Positions 1 to 7,859 are shown, counted from the stretch's first letter. The stretch: 64,000 bases of DNA from Pseudomonas brassicacearum (GCF_000585995.1 NZ_CP007410.1:1391430-1455429); one strand, 5' to 3'. The notes: generated by a model from the letters alone, not told the origin. Made by a program: numbers and translations.

Positions 1-118
1 GGTCGGACAGACAATTGCCGAAATGGGCTCAACGGGAACGGACCGGGTGAAACTGCACTTTGAGATTCGCCGACAAGGTAAACCTGTAGATCCGCTGCAA
101 TTCCTGCCACGTCGTTGA
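1..118 (+). CDS. nlpD: NlpD C-terminus (partial, 5' end outside window)
   Basis: Only the last 38 codons are present, read from base 2 to a TGA at 116-118. The translated end ([21 protein letters not shown]) is the typical end of an M23/LytM domain of NlpD, the outer-membrane lipoprotein that activates septal amidases. In Pseudomonas nlpD lies directly upstream of rpoS and carries one of the rpoS promoters, and that order is seen here. The upstream LysM and lipobox parts cannot be checked. Confidence 0.85.
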   Translation, partial: VGQTIAEMGSTGTDRVKLHFEIRRQGKPVDPLQFLPRR

Positions 119-224
119 TTTGATTGCCAGCCTGTTCCGTCACGTAGAGGGAACAGGCTCCAGCGTTGCCAAGGATAAAGGCGTCGCTTGAGCTTGAGGT
201 CGAACTCACCAAAGGACTATAACA

Positions 225-1232
225 ATGGCTCTCAGTAAAGAAGTGCCGGAGTTTGACATCGACGATGAGGTTCTCCTTATGGAGACCGGCATCGCTATGG
301 ATTCGATGTCGAATGATGAAGGGGCGACTCCACCTTCCGTTCGTGCCAAATCCAAACACTCCGCTTCACTTAAACAACATAAGTACATCGATTACACCCG
401 GGCGCTCGACGCCACTCAGCTGTACCTCAACGAAATCGGTTTCTCGCCGCTGCTCTCTCCCGAGGAAGAAGTTCATTTTGCGCGCCTGTCGCAAAGTGGC
501 GACCCGGCCGGTCGAAAACGCATGATTGAAAGTAACCTGCGCCTGGTGGTGAAAATCGCCCGACGCTACGTCAATCGCGGGCTTTCGCTGCTGGATCTGA
601 TCGAAGAGGGCAACCTGGGCTTGATTCGCGCCGTCGAGAAATTCGACCCCGAACGAGGCTTCCGTTTCTCGACCTACGCCACGTGGTGGATCCGCCAGAC
701 CATCGAACGGGCGATCATGAATCAGACCCGGACGATCCGGTTGCCGATTCACGTGGTCAAGGAGCTGAACGTCTACCTGCGGGCTGCCCGTGAGTTGACC
801 CAGAAACTCGACCATGAACCCTCACCCGAAGAAATCGCCAACCTGCTGGAAAAACCGGTAGGTGAGGTCAAGCGCATGCTTGGGCTCAACGAGCGGGTTT
901 CTTCGGTAGACGTCTCGCTGGGGCCGGACTCGGATAAAACCTTGCTCGACACCCTCACTGACGACCGCCCCACCGACCCGTGCGAGTTGCTTCAGGACGA
1001 TGATCTGTCCCAGAGCATTGACCAATGGCTGTCGGAGCTCACGGACAAGCAACGGGAAGTGGTGATTCGCCGCTTCGGCTTGCGCGGTCATGAAAGCAGC
1101 ACCCTTGAAGATGTAGGCCTGGAGATTGGTTTGACCCGTGAGCGCGTCAGGCAGATCCAGGTGGAAGGCCTCAAGCGTCTCCGGGAGATCCTGGAGAAGA
1201 ATGGCCTCTCGAGTGAGTCGCTGTTCCAGTAA
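225..1232 (+). CDS. rpoS: RNA polymerase sigma factor RpoS (sigma-38)
   Basis: A 335-aa sigma-70-family protein, the master regulator of stationary phase and general stress. An acidic N-terminus (about residues 1-50) is followed by region 1.2 ([17 protein letters not shown]), region 2 with the core-binding and -10 recognition segment ([23 protein letters not shown]...[11 protein letters not shown]), region 3, and a region 4 helix-turn-helix ([20 protein letters not shown]). Length is normal for pseudomonad RpoS. The ATG follows an AAAGGA ribosome site about 8 bases upstream. It sits between nlpD and the rsmZ RNA and ends in a strong hairpin terminator. Confidence 0.97.
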   Translation: MALSKEVPEFDIDDEVLLMETGIAMDSMSNDEGATPPSVRAKSKHSASLKQHKYIDYTRALDATQLYLNEIGFSPLLSPEEEVHFARLSQSGDPAGRKRMIESNLRLVVKIARRYVNRGLSLLDLIEEGNLGLIRAVEKFDPERGFRFSTYATWWIRQTIERAIMNQTRTIRLPIHVVKELNVYLRAARELTQKLDHEPSPEEIANLLEKPVGEVKRMLGLNERVSSVDVSLGPDSDKTLLDTLTDDRPTDPCELLQDDDLSQSIDQWLSELTDKQREVVIRRFGLRGHESSTLEDVGLEIGLTRERVRQIQVEGLKRLREILEKNGLSSESLFQ

Positions 1233-1251
1233 CGAACGCAAGTGCAGCAGC

Positions 1252-1280
1252 AAAAGCCCCGACTGGTTCGGGGCTTTTTC
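1252..1280 (+). terminator. rpoS intrinsic terminator
   Basis: AAAAGCCCCGA and TCGGGGCTTTTT form a GC-rich hairpin with a T-run, 20 bases after the rpoS stop codon. Confidence 0.9.
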
Positions 1281-1350
1281 GTTTCTGAGCAGATGTATTG
1301 AGCACTCAACGCTATGCGTTCCTCAGATTTCTCTATTTATAGATTCAGCG

Positions 1351-1368
1351 TGTAAGCCTTTGCCTAGT
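1351..1368 (+). promoter_or_regulatory. Possible GacA-type upstream element of rsmZ
   Basis: TGTAAG-N6-CCTAGT is a half-perfect match to the GacA upstream activating sequence TGTAAG-N6-CTTACA. It lies about 190 bp before the inferred rsmZ start, the usual distance for this box. The left half is exact and the right half matches at only three of six bases, so the call rests largely on position. Confidence 0.5.
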
Positions 1369-1540
1369 GTTGCGTAAGCGTTCGGATTCCCGCGCACGGG
1401 ATAGACGACTATAAAGGCTGTCGTATCTTTTTAACTTGCTGATTTATAAGGTTATTTAGTTTGTGGCTGTATCATGACAGAGACAGTCGACCGAGGCAGG
1501 CGAATTGCGCTCGGCTGGGAAAACACTAATATCAGTCCTG

Positions 1541-1673
1541 TGTCGACGGACAGACACACCCGTCACGGACGATGGGGAAGGAAGGACATCGCAGGACGCG
1601 ATTCATCAGGACGATGAATAGGATTAAAGGGATTAGGGAAAAAATGTGGGCGGGTCAAACCGCCCCTTTTTTT
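1541..1673 (+). ncRNA. rsmZ: RsmZ regulatory RNA (sequesters RsmA/CsrA)
   Basis: A GGA-rich RNA in the conserved rpoS-fdxA gap. A TAATAT -10 box at 1528-1533 places the start at about 1541. The 133-nt stretch holds about nine GGA motifs (for example at 1548, 1567, 1584, 1594, 1609, 1621), several in hairpin loops. It ends in a terminator built from GGGCGGG/CCGCCC plus seven T's. RsmZ (PrrB) titrates the translational repressor RsmA under GacS/GacA control and so affects secondary metabolism and biofilm. The start TGTCGACGGA matches the known RsmZ 5' end. The gene is below ORF size and convergent with fdxA. Confidence 0.92.
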
Positions 1674-1701
1674 GCCTGCGATTTCTTGAGTCCGGAAAAG
1701 C

Positions 1702-1725
1702 AAAAAGGCCCGCAAGGGGCCTTTT
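1702..1725 (-). terminator. fdxA terminator
   Basis: AAAAAGGCCC-GCAAG-GGGCCTTTT hairpin with A/T runs on both sides, just past the fdxA stop. It can also stop leftover rsmZ transcription coming from the other side. Confidence 0.8.
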
Positions 1726-1743
1726 CGATGAGCGCAGGAACGA

Positions 1744-2067
1744 TCAGCGTTCGAGGTCTGCGAGCTTGCCAGTCTTGCCATCCCACTCTTCGGCGCCCGG
1801 CAGCGGGTCTTTCTTCTCGGTGATGTTCGGCCAGATGTCCGCCAGTTCGGCGTTCAGCTCGATGAAATTCTCCATGCCAGCGGGCACTTCATCTTCGGAG
1901 AAGATGGCCACGGCAGGGCATTCCGGCTCACACAGGGCGCAGTCGATGCACTCGTCCGGGTGAATGACCAGAAAGTTCGGGCCTTCGTAGAAGCAGTCCA
2001 CCGGACAGACTTCTACACAATCGGTGTACTTGCACTTGATGCAGTTGTCGGTGACGACGAAGGTCAT
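1744..2067 (-). CDS. fdxA: Ferredoxin FdxA (3Fe-4S/4Fe-4S)
   Basis: A 107-aa seven-iron ferredoxin of the Azotobacter FdI type, a cytosolic electron carrier. The N-terminal cluster residues are in [17 protein letters not shown] and the second set in [12 protein letters not shown]. The C-terminal tail (about residues 60-107) is typical of the family. It is convergent with rsmZ and lies between rsmZ and mutS, as in other pseudomonads. The ATG at 2067 starts [12 protein letters not shown], the usual family start. Confidence 0.95.
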   Translation of the reverse strand: MTFVVTDNCIKCKYTDCVEVCPVDCFYEGPNFLVIHPDECIDCALCEPECPAVAIFSEDEVPAGMENFIELNAELADIWPNITEKKDPLPGAEEWDGKTGKLADLER

Positions 2068-2209
2068 TTCTAATTCTCTCCTCAGGCGGCGGCAGCGGAA
2101 CCCCTTTACGGTGGGCTCGCCAGGTTCGGGAGCGATAGTCTGCAGACCAGGCTAATTGCCTGCAGCATCCCAAACCGCGCGAGATTCTAACAGCTTGAAA
2201 GCCTGTGCG

Positions 2210-4789
2210 TTAGATCCGTGTCTTCAATGTATAGAGTAAATCCAATGCCCGACGCGGGGTCAGGTCGTCCAGATCGAGCTTGGCCAGTTCATCGAGCACC
2301 GGGTGCGGCAGGCTGGCGAACATATCGCTTTGCTGCGGTGCGACCGGTTTGCCCTTGGTTGGGCGTGGCGCTTCGTGGGGCAGGCTGGTGGTTTCCAGGC
2401 GGCTCAGGTGCTCGCGGGCACGGCTGATCACTTCGCTGGGTACACCGGCCAGTTGCGCCACCGCCAGGCCGTAGCTCTGGCTGGCCGGGCCGGGCAGCAC
2501 ATGGTGCAGGAACACGATGCGCTCGTTGTGCTCGGTGGCGTTGAGGTGCACGTTGGCCACCAGTGGCTGGCTTTCCGGCAGCACCGTCAGTTCGAAGTAG
2601 TGCGTGGCGAACAGCGTATAGGCCCGCAGGTGCGCCAGCCGTTCGGCCGCCGCCCAGGCCAGGGACAGGCCGTCGAAGGTGCTGGTGCCGCGCCCGACTT
2701 CGTCCATCAGCACCAGGCTGCGTTCGGTGGCGTTGTGCAGGATGTTCGCTGTTTCGCTCATTTCCACCATGAAGGTCGAGCGCCCGCCGGCCAGGTCATC
2801 ACTGGAGCCGATCCGGGTGAAGATCCGGTCCACCAGGGACAATTCGCAACTGGCCGCCGGCACGAAGCTGCCGATGTGGGCCAGCAGCACGATCAATGCG
2901 GTCTGGCGCATGTAGGTGGATTTACCGCCCATGTTCGGGCCGGTGATCACCAGCATGCGCGTGTTGTCGTCCAGGCTCAGGTCGTTGGCCACGAACGGCG
3001 TGGTCAGCACCTGCTCGACCACCGGGTGACGACCCTGGCTGATACGCATGCACGGCTCACTGACGAAGCGCGGGCAGTTGAGGTCCAGGTTTAGCGCGCG
3101 TTCGGCCAGGTTACTCAGCACGTCCAGTTCCGCCAGGGCACCGGCGGTGTCCTGCAACGGCGGCAATTGGCTGATCAGGTCTTCGAGCAGCGCTTCGTAG
3201 AGCATTTTTTCCCGGGCCAGGGCACGGCTCTTGGCCGACAGCGCCTTGTCTTCGAAGGCCTTGAGCTCCGGGGTGATGAAACGCTCGGCGCCCTTGAGGG
3301 TCTGCCGGCGGATGTAATCGGCCGGGGCCTGTTCGGCCTGCTTGCTCGGCAATTCGATGAAATAACCGTGGATACGGTTGTAGCCGACCTTGAGGTTGGC
3401 CAGGCCCGTACGGGCTTTTTCCCGGGCTTCGAGGTCGATCAGGAACTGGCCGGCGTTTTCGCTCAGCGACTGCAGCTCGTCGAGTTCGGCGTCATAGCCG
3501 GTTTTCAGCACGCCACCGTCGCGGATCACCGCCGGCGGGTTGTCGATGATGGCTTTTTCCAGCAGCGCGGCCAGGTCCGGGTAGGTGCTGGTGGTGCGCG
3601 CCAGTTGCTGCAGGTGCGGCGCTTCGAGGTCGGTCATCGCCACTTGCAGCTCGGGCAAGGCGCCGAGGGCATCGCGCAGGCGCGCCAGGTCTCGGGGGCG
3701 GGCGTTACGCAGGCCGATACGGGCGAGGATCCGCTCGATATCACCGATTTCCTTGAGCTGCGGTTGCAGTTGCTCGAAGCGATAACGGTCCAGCAGGCAG
3801 GTGATGGAGGTCTGGCGCGCCAGCAGCACCGTCAGGTCCCGCAGCGGACGGTTCAGCCAGCGGGTGAGCAGTCGGCTGCCCATGGCGGTCTGACAGCGGT
3901 CGACCACCGATTGCAGGGTGTTGTCGCGCCCGCCGGCCAGGTTGGTGTCCAGTTCCAGGTTGCGGCGGCTTGCGCCGTCCAATACCACCGTGTCGTCCAG
4001 GCGCTCGTGACGCAGGCTGCGCAAGTGCGGGAGGGCGGTGCGTTGGGTTTCCTTGGCGTAGGCCAGCAGGCAGCCGGCAGCGCCGATGGCCAGGGTCAGG
4101 TTCTCGCAACCGAAGCCCTTGAGGTCCTGGGTGGAAAACTGTTGGCAGAGACTTTTCAGCGCCGAATCACGCTCAAAATCCCACGGCGCCCGACGACGCA
4201 CGCCACGGCGTTTTTCCGCCGGCAGGTCTTTGGGCCAGTCGTCCGGGATCAGCAGTTCCACCGGGTTGACCCGCTCCAGCTCCGCCAGCAGGTTTTCCCA
4301 GCCCTTGATCTCCAGCACCGAGAAGTTGCCGCTGGTGATGTCCAGCACCGCCAGGCCGAACAAGCGTTCATCCCCCAGGACTGCGGCGATCAGGTTGTCC
4401 CGGCGTTCATCCAGCAAGGCCTCATCGCTGACCGTACCCGGGGTGATGATCCGCACGACTTGGCGTTCTACTGGCCCTTTGCTGGTGGCCGGGTCGCCGA
4501 CTTGCTCACAAATCACTACGGACTCGCCGAGCTTGACCAGCTTCGCCAGGTAACCTTCCGCCGCGTGGTAAGGAATCCCACACATCGGAATCGCCATGCC
4601 TGCCGATTGCCCACGCGCCGTCAGGGTAATGTCCAACAACTTGGCGGCCTTCTTCGCGTCCTCGTAGAAGATCTCGTAGAAGTCGCCCATGCGGTAGAAC
4701 ATCAGCTGATCGGGGTGCTGATTCTTCAGGCGCCAGTATTGCTGCATCATGGGCGTGTGGGAGGACAGATCGTTCACGGCTGTATTCAT
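2210..4789 (-). CDS. mutS: DNA mismatch repair ATPase MutS
   Basis: An 859-aa protein that finds base mismatches and small loops and recruits MutL. The mismatch-reading F-x-E motif is in MGDFYEIF near the N-terminus. The C-terminal ATPase shows Walker A (GPNMGGKST), Walker B ([16 protein letters not shown]) and the helix-turn-helix tail. I chose the ATG at 4789 ([17 protein letters not shown]), the usual family start. An in-frame ATG at 4837 would add 16 unconserved residues, and neither has a clear ribosome site. It marks the left border of the mutS-cinA tailocin locus. Confidence 0.97.
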   Translation of the reverse strand: MNTAVNDLSSHTPMMQQYWRLKNQHPDQLMFYRMGDFYEIFYEDAKKAAKLLDITLTARGQSAGMAIPMCGIPYHAAEGYLAKLVKLGESVVICEQVGDPATSKGPVERQVVRIITPGTVSDEALLDERRDNLIAAVLGDERLFGLAVLDITSGNFSVLEIKGWENLLAELERVNPVELLIPDDWPKDLPAEKRRGVRRRAPWDFERDSALKSLCQQFSTQDLKGFGCENLTLAIGAAGCLLAYAKETQRTALPHLRSLRHERLDDTVVLDGASRRNLELDTNLAGGRDNTLQSVVDRCQTAMGSRLLTRWLNRPLRDLTVLLARQTSITCLLDRYRFEQLQPQLKEIGDIERILARIGLRNARPRDLARLRDALGALPELQVAMTDLEAPHLQQLARTTSTYPDLAALLEKAIIDNPPAVIRDGGVLKTGYDAELDELQSLSENAGQFLIDLEAREKARTGLANLKVGYNRIHGYFIELPSKQAEQAPADYIRRQTLKGAERFITPELKAFEDKALSAKSRALAREKMLYEALLEDLISQLPPLQDTAGALAELDVLSNLAERALNLDLNCPRFVSEPCMRISQGRHPVVEQVLTTPFVANDLSLDDNTRMLVITGPNMGGKSTYMRQTALIVLLAHIGSFVPAASCELSLVDRIFTRIGSSDDLAGGRSTFMVEMSETANILHNATERSLVLMDEVGRGTSTFDGLSLAWAAAERLAHLRAYTLFATHYFELTVLPESQPLVANVHLNATEHNERIVFLHHVLPGPASQSYGLAVAQLAGVPSEVISRAREHLSRLETTSLPHEAPRPTKGKPVAPQQSDMFASLPHPVLDELAKLDLDDLTPRRALDLLYTLKTRI

Positions 4790-5047
4790 CGGTGTCAGGG
4801 AAGCTCGTTGAAAGGTGTGGGGCAAAAGGAGGGGCATTGGCCCGGCTTTTCCGCGATGGGCGCAAGGTTAACATGGGTGGTCGGGGGGGACCCAGGCGTG
4901 AGTGGTTTTTGGGATTGTGTGAATATCCGTTGCTGCGGTAATGGCTGCTGACGGTTCCGCTCTTACAGCGGCTCACTTTTGAGAAGCGCAAAAGTAAGCA
5001 AAACGCTTTAGCCCCACCACTCGGTGCCTCGCCTAGGCTCGGCATGC

Positions 5048-5155
5048 CTGAACGAAGGCATTGCTCCGTGGGCCGCCGCGAAGGGCCATCCATGGCCCAG
5101 CGCGGCTAACCCGGCATCCATGCCGGGTTGCCCACTGCGCAATACCTTCGTTCAG
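5048..5155. repeat. 108-bp inverted-repeat element with two inner hairpins
   Basis: Outer 16-nt arms CTGAACGAAGGCATTG (5048-5063) and CAATACCTTCGTTCAG (5140-5155) pair at 15 of 16 positions. Inside are two tight palindromes, GGGCCAT-CC-ATGGCCC (5083-5098) and CCCGGCAT-CC-ATGCCGGG (5110-5127), which share the core CATCCATG. The result is a cloverleaf-like fold. I believe similar sequence recurs between genes in fluorescens-group genomes, but I could not check that here. Confidence 0.6.
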
Positions 5156-5242
5156 CCAGCGTGGTTAACGGGGCGCCGAGATCAACGTCCACCGCGAGGC
5201 GGCCTGATAGCCGACCTGGTTCTTGGTGGGACCGCGTTCCCC

Positions 5243-5273
5243 CTGTGGGAGCGGGCTTGCTCGCGAAGGCGGC
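5243..5273 (+). repeat. REP element (GTGGGAGCGGGCTTGCTCGCGA type)
   Basis: Single REP palindrome, GAGCGGGC/GCTCGC core with the TGTGGGAG head, between the cruciform element and the small ORF at 5339. Confidence 0.8.
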
Positions 5274-5338
5274 ACCGCAGACGATGAAAATGTTGGACGG
5301 CATTACGACACTTGATCGGGCTCTCTTGAACCTGGAGA

Positions 5339-5506
5339 TCAGGCTCGTTTTACCTCGGCTTGCATCATCACCAGATTCTGCTGCTTGGTAGCCTCGGCCA
5401 ATACCTTGCGGTAAACACGCTTCTTTTCCTTCGATTTTGCGTTACGAATGAAATCAGCAAAGGGGCGTTTGACTCCTTTAGACAAGCCTTGCTTGATCGA
5501 AATCAT
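5339..5506 (-). CDS. Small basic protein of unknown function
   Basis: A 55-aa Lys/Arg-rich protein (MISIKQGLSKGVKRPFADF...QAEVKRA). I recognise no family, and it is not ribosomal protein S21. I chose ATG 5506 because GGGAGCGC lies 3-10 bases before it; an in-frame ATG at 5530 (MNSHRERT...) is possible. Its upstream DNA on the same strand is the highly structured region 5575-5649, which would sit in its leader. The composition suggests nucleic-acid binding, but that is only inference. Confidence 0.55.
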   Translation of the reverse strand: MISIKQGLSKGVKRPFADFIRNAKSKEKKRVYRKVLAEATKQQNLVMMQAEVKRA

Positions 5507-5530
5507 AGTGCGCTCCCGATGGCTGTTCAT

Positions 5531-5913
5531 TGGCGCTCCAGCGCGAAGCGCTCACTCGCGACTAAACGAGGGGTGGCAGCTGTACGCAGGTTAGTCGACC
5601 GGGGATCCAAGGAACCGGCGCGCCCGAGGGCGCCCTGCGCACAGCTACCATCAAGTGCAGGAATAGAAGTACCTGACTGAATGGAGCAATGAGCACCTTG
5701 GAATACCGAGCGACTAAACCCGATCACTGATGGGCAGTGACGAGAATCAAAGTACCGATGGGATCCAAGGTGGACAAGCCGGCGGATTCTGGCGTAGTCG
5801 TAGGCAGAGGCGCAAGGCGATGTAGCCTGGTGTCGCACATTTGAAGGAAGCGGATCGAGGGATTTCCCAAGAAGTTGTAGGGGAAATTCCCCAATTCAAG
5901 GATTGAATTGAAC
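5531..5913 (-). other. Structured leader or candidate RNA upstream of the small basic ORF
   Basis: No credible ORF. On the minus strand a 16-bp stem, GGTAGCTGTGCGCAGG (5649-5634) with CCTGCGTACAGCTGCC (5590-5575), pairs fully if two G-U pairs are allowed. It encloses a GC-rich hairpin (GCGCC/GGCGC, about 5617-5632). A further small hairpin, CACTG/CAGTG, lies near 5726-5740. The sequence ends in the region preceding ATG 5506, so it could be a 5' leader or an independent RNA. Confidence 0.45.
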
Positions 5914-6050
5914 CTGTGGCGAGGGAGCTTGCTCCCGCTGGCGTGCGGAGCGCGCCCAAAAGGACTGAGCTCAATTCGCCGAATGCTCAGTGATTGGAGG
6001 TTTTTTGGGGCTGCTGCGCAGCCCAGCGGGAGCAAGCTCCCTCGCCACGG
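5914..6050. repeat. REPIN: inverted pair of GTGGCGAGGGAGC REPs
   Basis: CTGTGGCGAGGGAGCTTGCT at the left and its inverse (AGCAAGCTCCCTCGCCAC) at the right flank about 95 bp, the usual doublet form of this mobile repeat. It lies just upstream of the tailocin repressor gene. Confidence 0.85.
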
Positions 6051-6100
6051 TGGATCGGGCCGACCTTGAGTGAGTGGTTTCTTCATCGATATGCATGATT

Positions 6101-6114
6101 ATGCAAAACAGCAT
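6101..6114. promoter_or_regulatory. Candidate repressor operator (ATGC-N6-GCAT), copy 1
   Basis: ATGC-AAAACA-GCAT, 28 bp before the chosen repressor start. Three more copies of the same half-site arrangement lie upstream of the tailocin operon. A 7-of-8 match (ATGC-N6-GCAA) is at 6151-6164, and a lone ATGCAT at 6091-6096. The position suggests autoregulation of the repressor. Confidence 0.6.
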
Positions 6115-6141
6115 TTGTCTTCTGCGAAAAGAACAAGCACT

Positions 6142-6885
6142 ATGCGCGTTATGCAAAAACGCAACGTTTCATCCGTATTAAGAGCATTGCTCGATCAGCA
6201 CGGGATCTCCCCCACGGAGCTTCACCGGCGCACTGGCGTGCCTCAGTCCACCCTCTCGCGGATTCTCAGCGGCAAGATCGTCGATCCTTCGGATAAACAC
6301 ATCTCGAAGATCGCCGAGTACTTCGCCGTGAGCACCGACCAGTTGCGCGGGCGCGCGGACGTTGCGCTCGCTGGCAATAGCCGCCGCGTCGAGTCGCATT
6401 CCGAACTCAAGGACATAAGCCTGTGGGATGACGAAACGCCCGTCGAGGAAGACGAGGTGTCGGTCCCTTTTCTGCGTGAGGTTGAATTGGCTGCTGGATC
6501 AGGAAGATTCGTCATCGAGGAAAGCGAGCGCTCAAGCCTGCGCTTTGGCAAGCGCAGCCTGCGGCATAACGGCGTGCAGTTCGACCAGGCCAAATGCGTG
6601 ACGGTACGCGGCAACAGCATGTTGCCGGTGCTGCGCGACGGTGCCACGGTCGGAGTGAATGCGGGCAAGTGTGGGATCGGCGACATCGTCGACGGTGACC
6701 TCTACGCCATCAACCACAACGGCCAACTGCGGGTGAAGCAGCTTTACCGCTTGCCTACCGGCATTCGACTGCGCAGTTTCAACCGCGATGAGCATCCGGA
6801 TGAGGACTACACCTTCCAGGAAATGCAGGATGAGCAAATCGTCATCCTCGGCCACGTCTTCTGGTGGGGCATGTACGCCCGTTAA
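6142..6885 (+). CDS. Tailocin repressor, HTH plus S24 self-cleaving peptidase (PrtR/CI-like)
   Basis: A 247-aa LexA/CI-type regulator with an N-terminal helix-turn-helix of about 55 residues (SPTELHRRTGVPQSTLSRILSG). The C-terminal S24 domain has catalytic Ser159 in GNSMLPV and Lys199 in LRVKQLYR. An Ala-Gly pair in VELAAGSG (about residues 118-119) is the likely RecA-stimulated cleavage site. The start is uncertain: ATG 6142 is used, but ATG 6151, ATG 6091 and GTG 6070 are in frame and none has a strong ribosome site. It is the first gene of the tailocin locus and should hold it silent until DNA damage. It plays the part of pyocin PrtR, but no prtN neighbour was found. Confidence 0.85.
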   Translation: MRVMQKRNVSSVLRALLDQHGISPTELHRRTGVPQSTLSRILSGKIVDPSDKHISKIAEYFAVSTDQLRGRADVALAGNSRRVESHSELKDISLWDDETPVEEDEVSVPFLREVELAAGSGRFVIEESERSSLRFGKRSLRHNGVQFDQAKCVTVRGNSMLPVLRDGATVGVNAGKCGIGDIVDGDLYAINHNGQLRVKQLYRLPTGIRLRSFNRDEHPDEDYTFQEMQDEQIVILGHVFWWGMYAR

Positions 6886-6902
6886 CCCCTTCGCTGTCAG
6901 AT

Positions 6903-6929
6903 AAAACCCGCCACCGTGCGGGTTTTTTT
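6903..6929 (+). terminator. Repressor gene terminator
   Basis: AAAACCCGC-CACCGT-GCGGGTTTTTTTT hairpin with a long T-run, 18 bases after the repressor stop. It separates the repressor transcript from the tailocin operon. Confidence 0.9.
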
Positions 6930-6972
6930 TCGCCCCTGAAAATCGCCTAACCCCCGTATCCATTGAGTGGTG

Positions 6973-6986
6973 ATGCGCTGATGCAT
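6973..6986. promoter_or_regulatory. Candidate repressor operator, copy 2
   Basis: ATGC-GCTGAT-GCAT, upstream of the tailocin promoter. It matches the four-base half sites of the other copies exactly. Confidence 0.6.
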
Positions 6987-7003
6987 TAGTCGCGCATAAA
7001 TAA

Positions 7004-7017
7004 ATGCATTTGCGCAT
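7004..7017. promoter_or_regulatory. Candidate repressor operator, copy 3
   Basis: ATGC-ATTTGC-GCAT. It touches the first base of the -35 hexamer at 7017 and lies 23 bp from copy 4, about two helical turns. Confidence 0.65.
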
Positions 7018-7045
7018 TGACTGTGTATGCATCCATGCATATTCT
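7017..7045 (+). promoter_or_regulatory. Probable sigma-70 promoter of the tailocin operon
   Basis: TTGACT (7017-7022), a 17-bp spacer, then TATTCT (7040-7045), predicting a start near 7052. The spacer is filled by operator copy 4, so a bound repressor would directly block polymerase. Confidence 0.65.
7027..7040. promoter_or_regulatory. Candidate repressor operator, copy 4 (inside the promoter)
   Basis: ATGC-ATCCAT-GCAT, placed between the -35 and -10 boxes and sharing the first -10 base. Confidence 0.7.
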
Positions 7046-7051
7046 GTGTCC

Positions 7052-7293
7052 AAGCCGCTCGACAAAGCGGCTGGCAACAAAGCTCTTTAGTTCCACCAAC
7101 AGGCAGCGATGAACCGGCCTTAACGGTTCAGAGGGTTGGCAACTGACCCGGGTGTGCAGCGTAAAGCACCAGAAGCAGTTATCCGGCGGGCAGGGACCGC
7201 GGTCGGAAAAACAATTTGAATGGATCCGTACCGCGCCAGTCGCGCCGAAAGATCAAGCGCATTACTGAAAAGCCTGGGCAACCGGGCTTTTTG
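7052..7293 (+). ncRNA. Candidate terminated leader RNA of the tailocin operon
   Basis: About 240 nt between the predicted promoter and an intrinsic terminator, without a plausible coding frame. It begins with a 7-bp hairpin (AGCCGCT-N6-AGCGGCT, 7053-7072). It contains GAACCG-N7-CGGTTC (7111-7129) and a GGGT/ACCC hairpin near 7133-7149, and ends at the terminator 7268-7293. It could be an attenuator, an antitermination leader or a stand-alone sRNA; nothing here distinguishes these. Confidence 0.4.
7268..7293 (+). terminator. Terminator inside the tailocin leader
   Basis: AAAGCCTGG-GCAA-CCGGGCTTT is a 9-bp stem (one T-G pair) closed by a GCAA tetraloop and followed by T's. It lies before all structural genes, so transcription starting at 7052 would have to pass it. 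Confidence 0.8.
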
Positions 7294-7338
7294 GAATGCC
7301 TCTGTCGTGAGGCACTTCAAATTAGTAAGGAGATTTCC

Positions 7339-7377
7339 ATGCGCTCGCTTGTGAAGGCTAAGGAGGTGTTCAGATAA
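7339..7377 (+). CDS. Possible 12-codon leader peptide
   Basis: ATG at 7339 encodes MRSLVKAKEVFR and stops with TAA at 7375. A good ribosome site (TAAGGAG) lies 6 bases upstream, and a second AAGGAGG sits inside the ORF. It falls between the leader terminator and the secreted-protein gene. It may be a leader peptide or a chance ORF. Confidence 0.35.
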   Translation: MRSLVKAKEVFR

Positions 7378-7430
7378 AAACGTGTATCGACGTTCTCAAA
7401 AAATCCACTCATTTAAAGGGAAGTAAACTA

Positions 7431-7859
7431 ATGAAAAAATTGTTCAGCGTGTTGATCGCAGCCGTCCTGGCTACCCAAGCCATCCAAGCCATTGCCGAAA
7501 CCTCACCTGTCGGTTCCTGGCAATTCGCTTCCTACCATGTTCCGGGCGGCGGTTTTTATGCCAACCAAACGATCTGTTTCAAAGAAGACAATACCTGGTA
7601 CTCGAGCTCCCAGGCCGGCTGGAAGGGCGCATGGTTCCAGAACGGGGACGATCTCCAATGGAACGGGAGTGTGCCAATGCCGGGTGCAGGGAGCGCCAAC
7701 AATCTCGCGACCATTGCCATGGGTAAGTTCGTTGTCGCAGGTTCGATGTCGGGTAACTACGCGGAATGGGCAGCACCCAGTGCGCTACCGCTGCCTTGGG
7801 ACAAGCACTACACCTACACCATGACTTACAAAGGCGTGACCTGCGCTGCGCCAAAGTGA
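7431..7859 (+). CDS. Secreted protein of unknown function in the tailocin locus
   Basis: A 142-aa protein with a clear signal peptide (MKKLFSVLIAAVLATQAIQAIA, likely cut before ETSP). The mature part is Gly/Trp/Tyr-rich with two Cys (ICFK near the middle and VTCAAPK at the end), suggesting one disulfide. I recognise no family. The ribosome site GGGAAG precedes the ATG by 8 bases. It lies between the regulator and the lysis/structural genes, where a cargo, immunity or surface-acting protein would be conceivable. No evidence chooses among these. Confidence 0.75.
   Translation: MKKLFSVLIAAVLATQAIQAIAETSPVGSWQFASYHVPGGGFYANQTICFKEDNTWYSSSQAGWKGAWFQNGDDLQWNGSVPMPGAGSANNLATIAMGKFVVAGSMSGNYAEWAAPSALPLPWDKHYTYTMTYKGVTCAAPK

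Larger units (their letters stand above)
4838..5338. other. Intergenic region with a structured repeat-like element
   Basis: No credible gene. The segment holds a cruciform-prone element at 5048-5155 and a REP sequence at 5243-5273, listed separately. Short ORFs here (for example 5024-5287) are translations of the palindromes and have no ribosome site. Confidence 0.6.

Noticed and set aside
3167..4951. 594-aa open frame antisense to mutS
   Set aside because: High-GC antisense shadow of a well-conserved gene; no ribosome site and no recognisable domain.
5724..6086. 120-aa minus-strand ORF before the repressor
   Set aside because: About half of it is REPIN sequence, and it has no ribosome site.
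7120..7320. 66-aa minus-strand ORF in the tailocin leader
   Set aside because: Runs through the leader hairpins and terminator; no coding signs.
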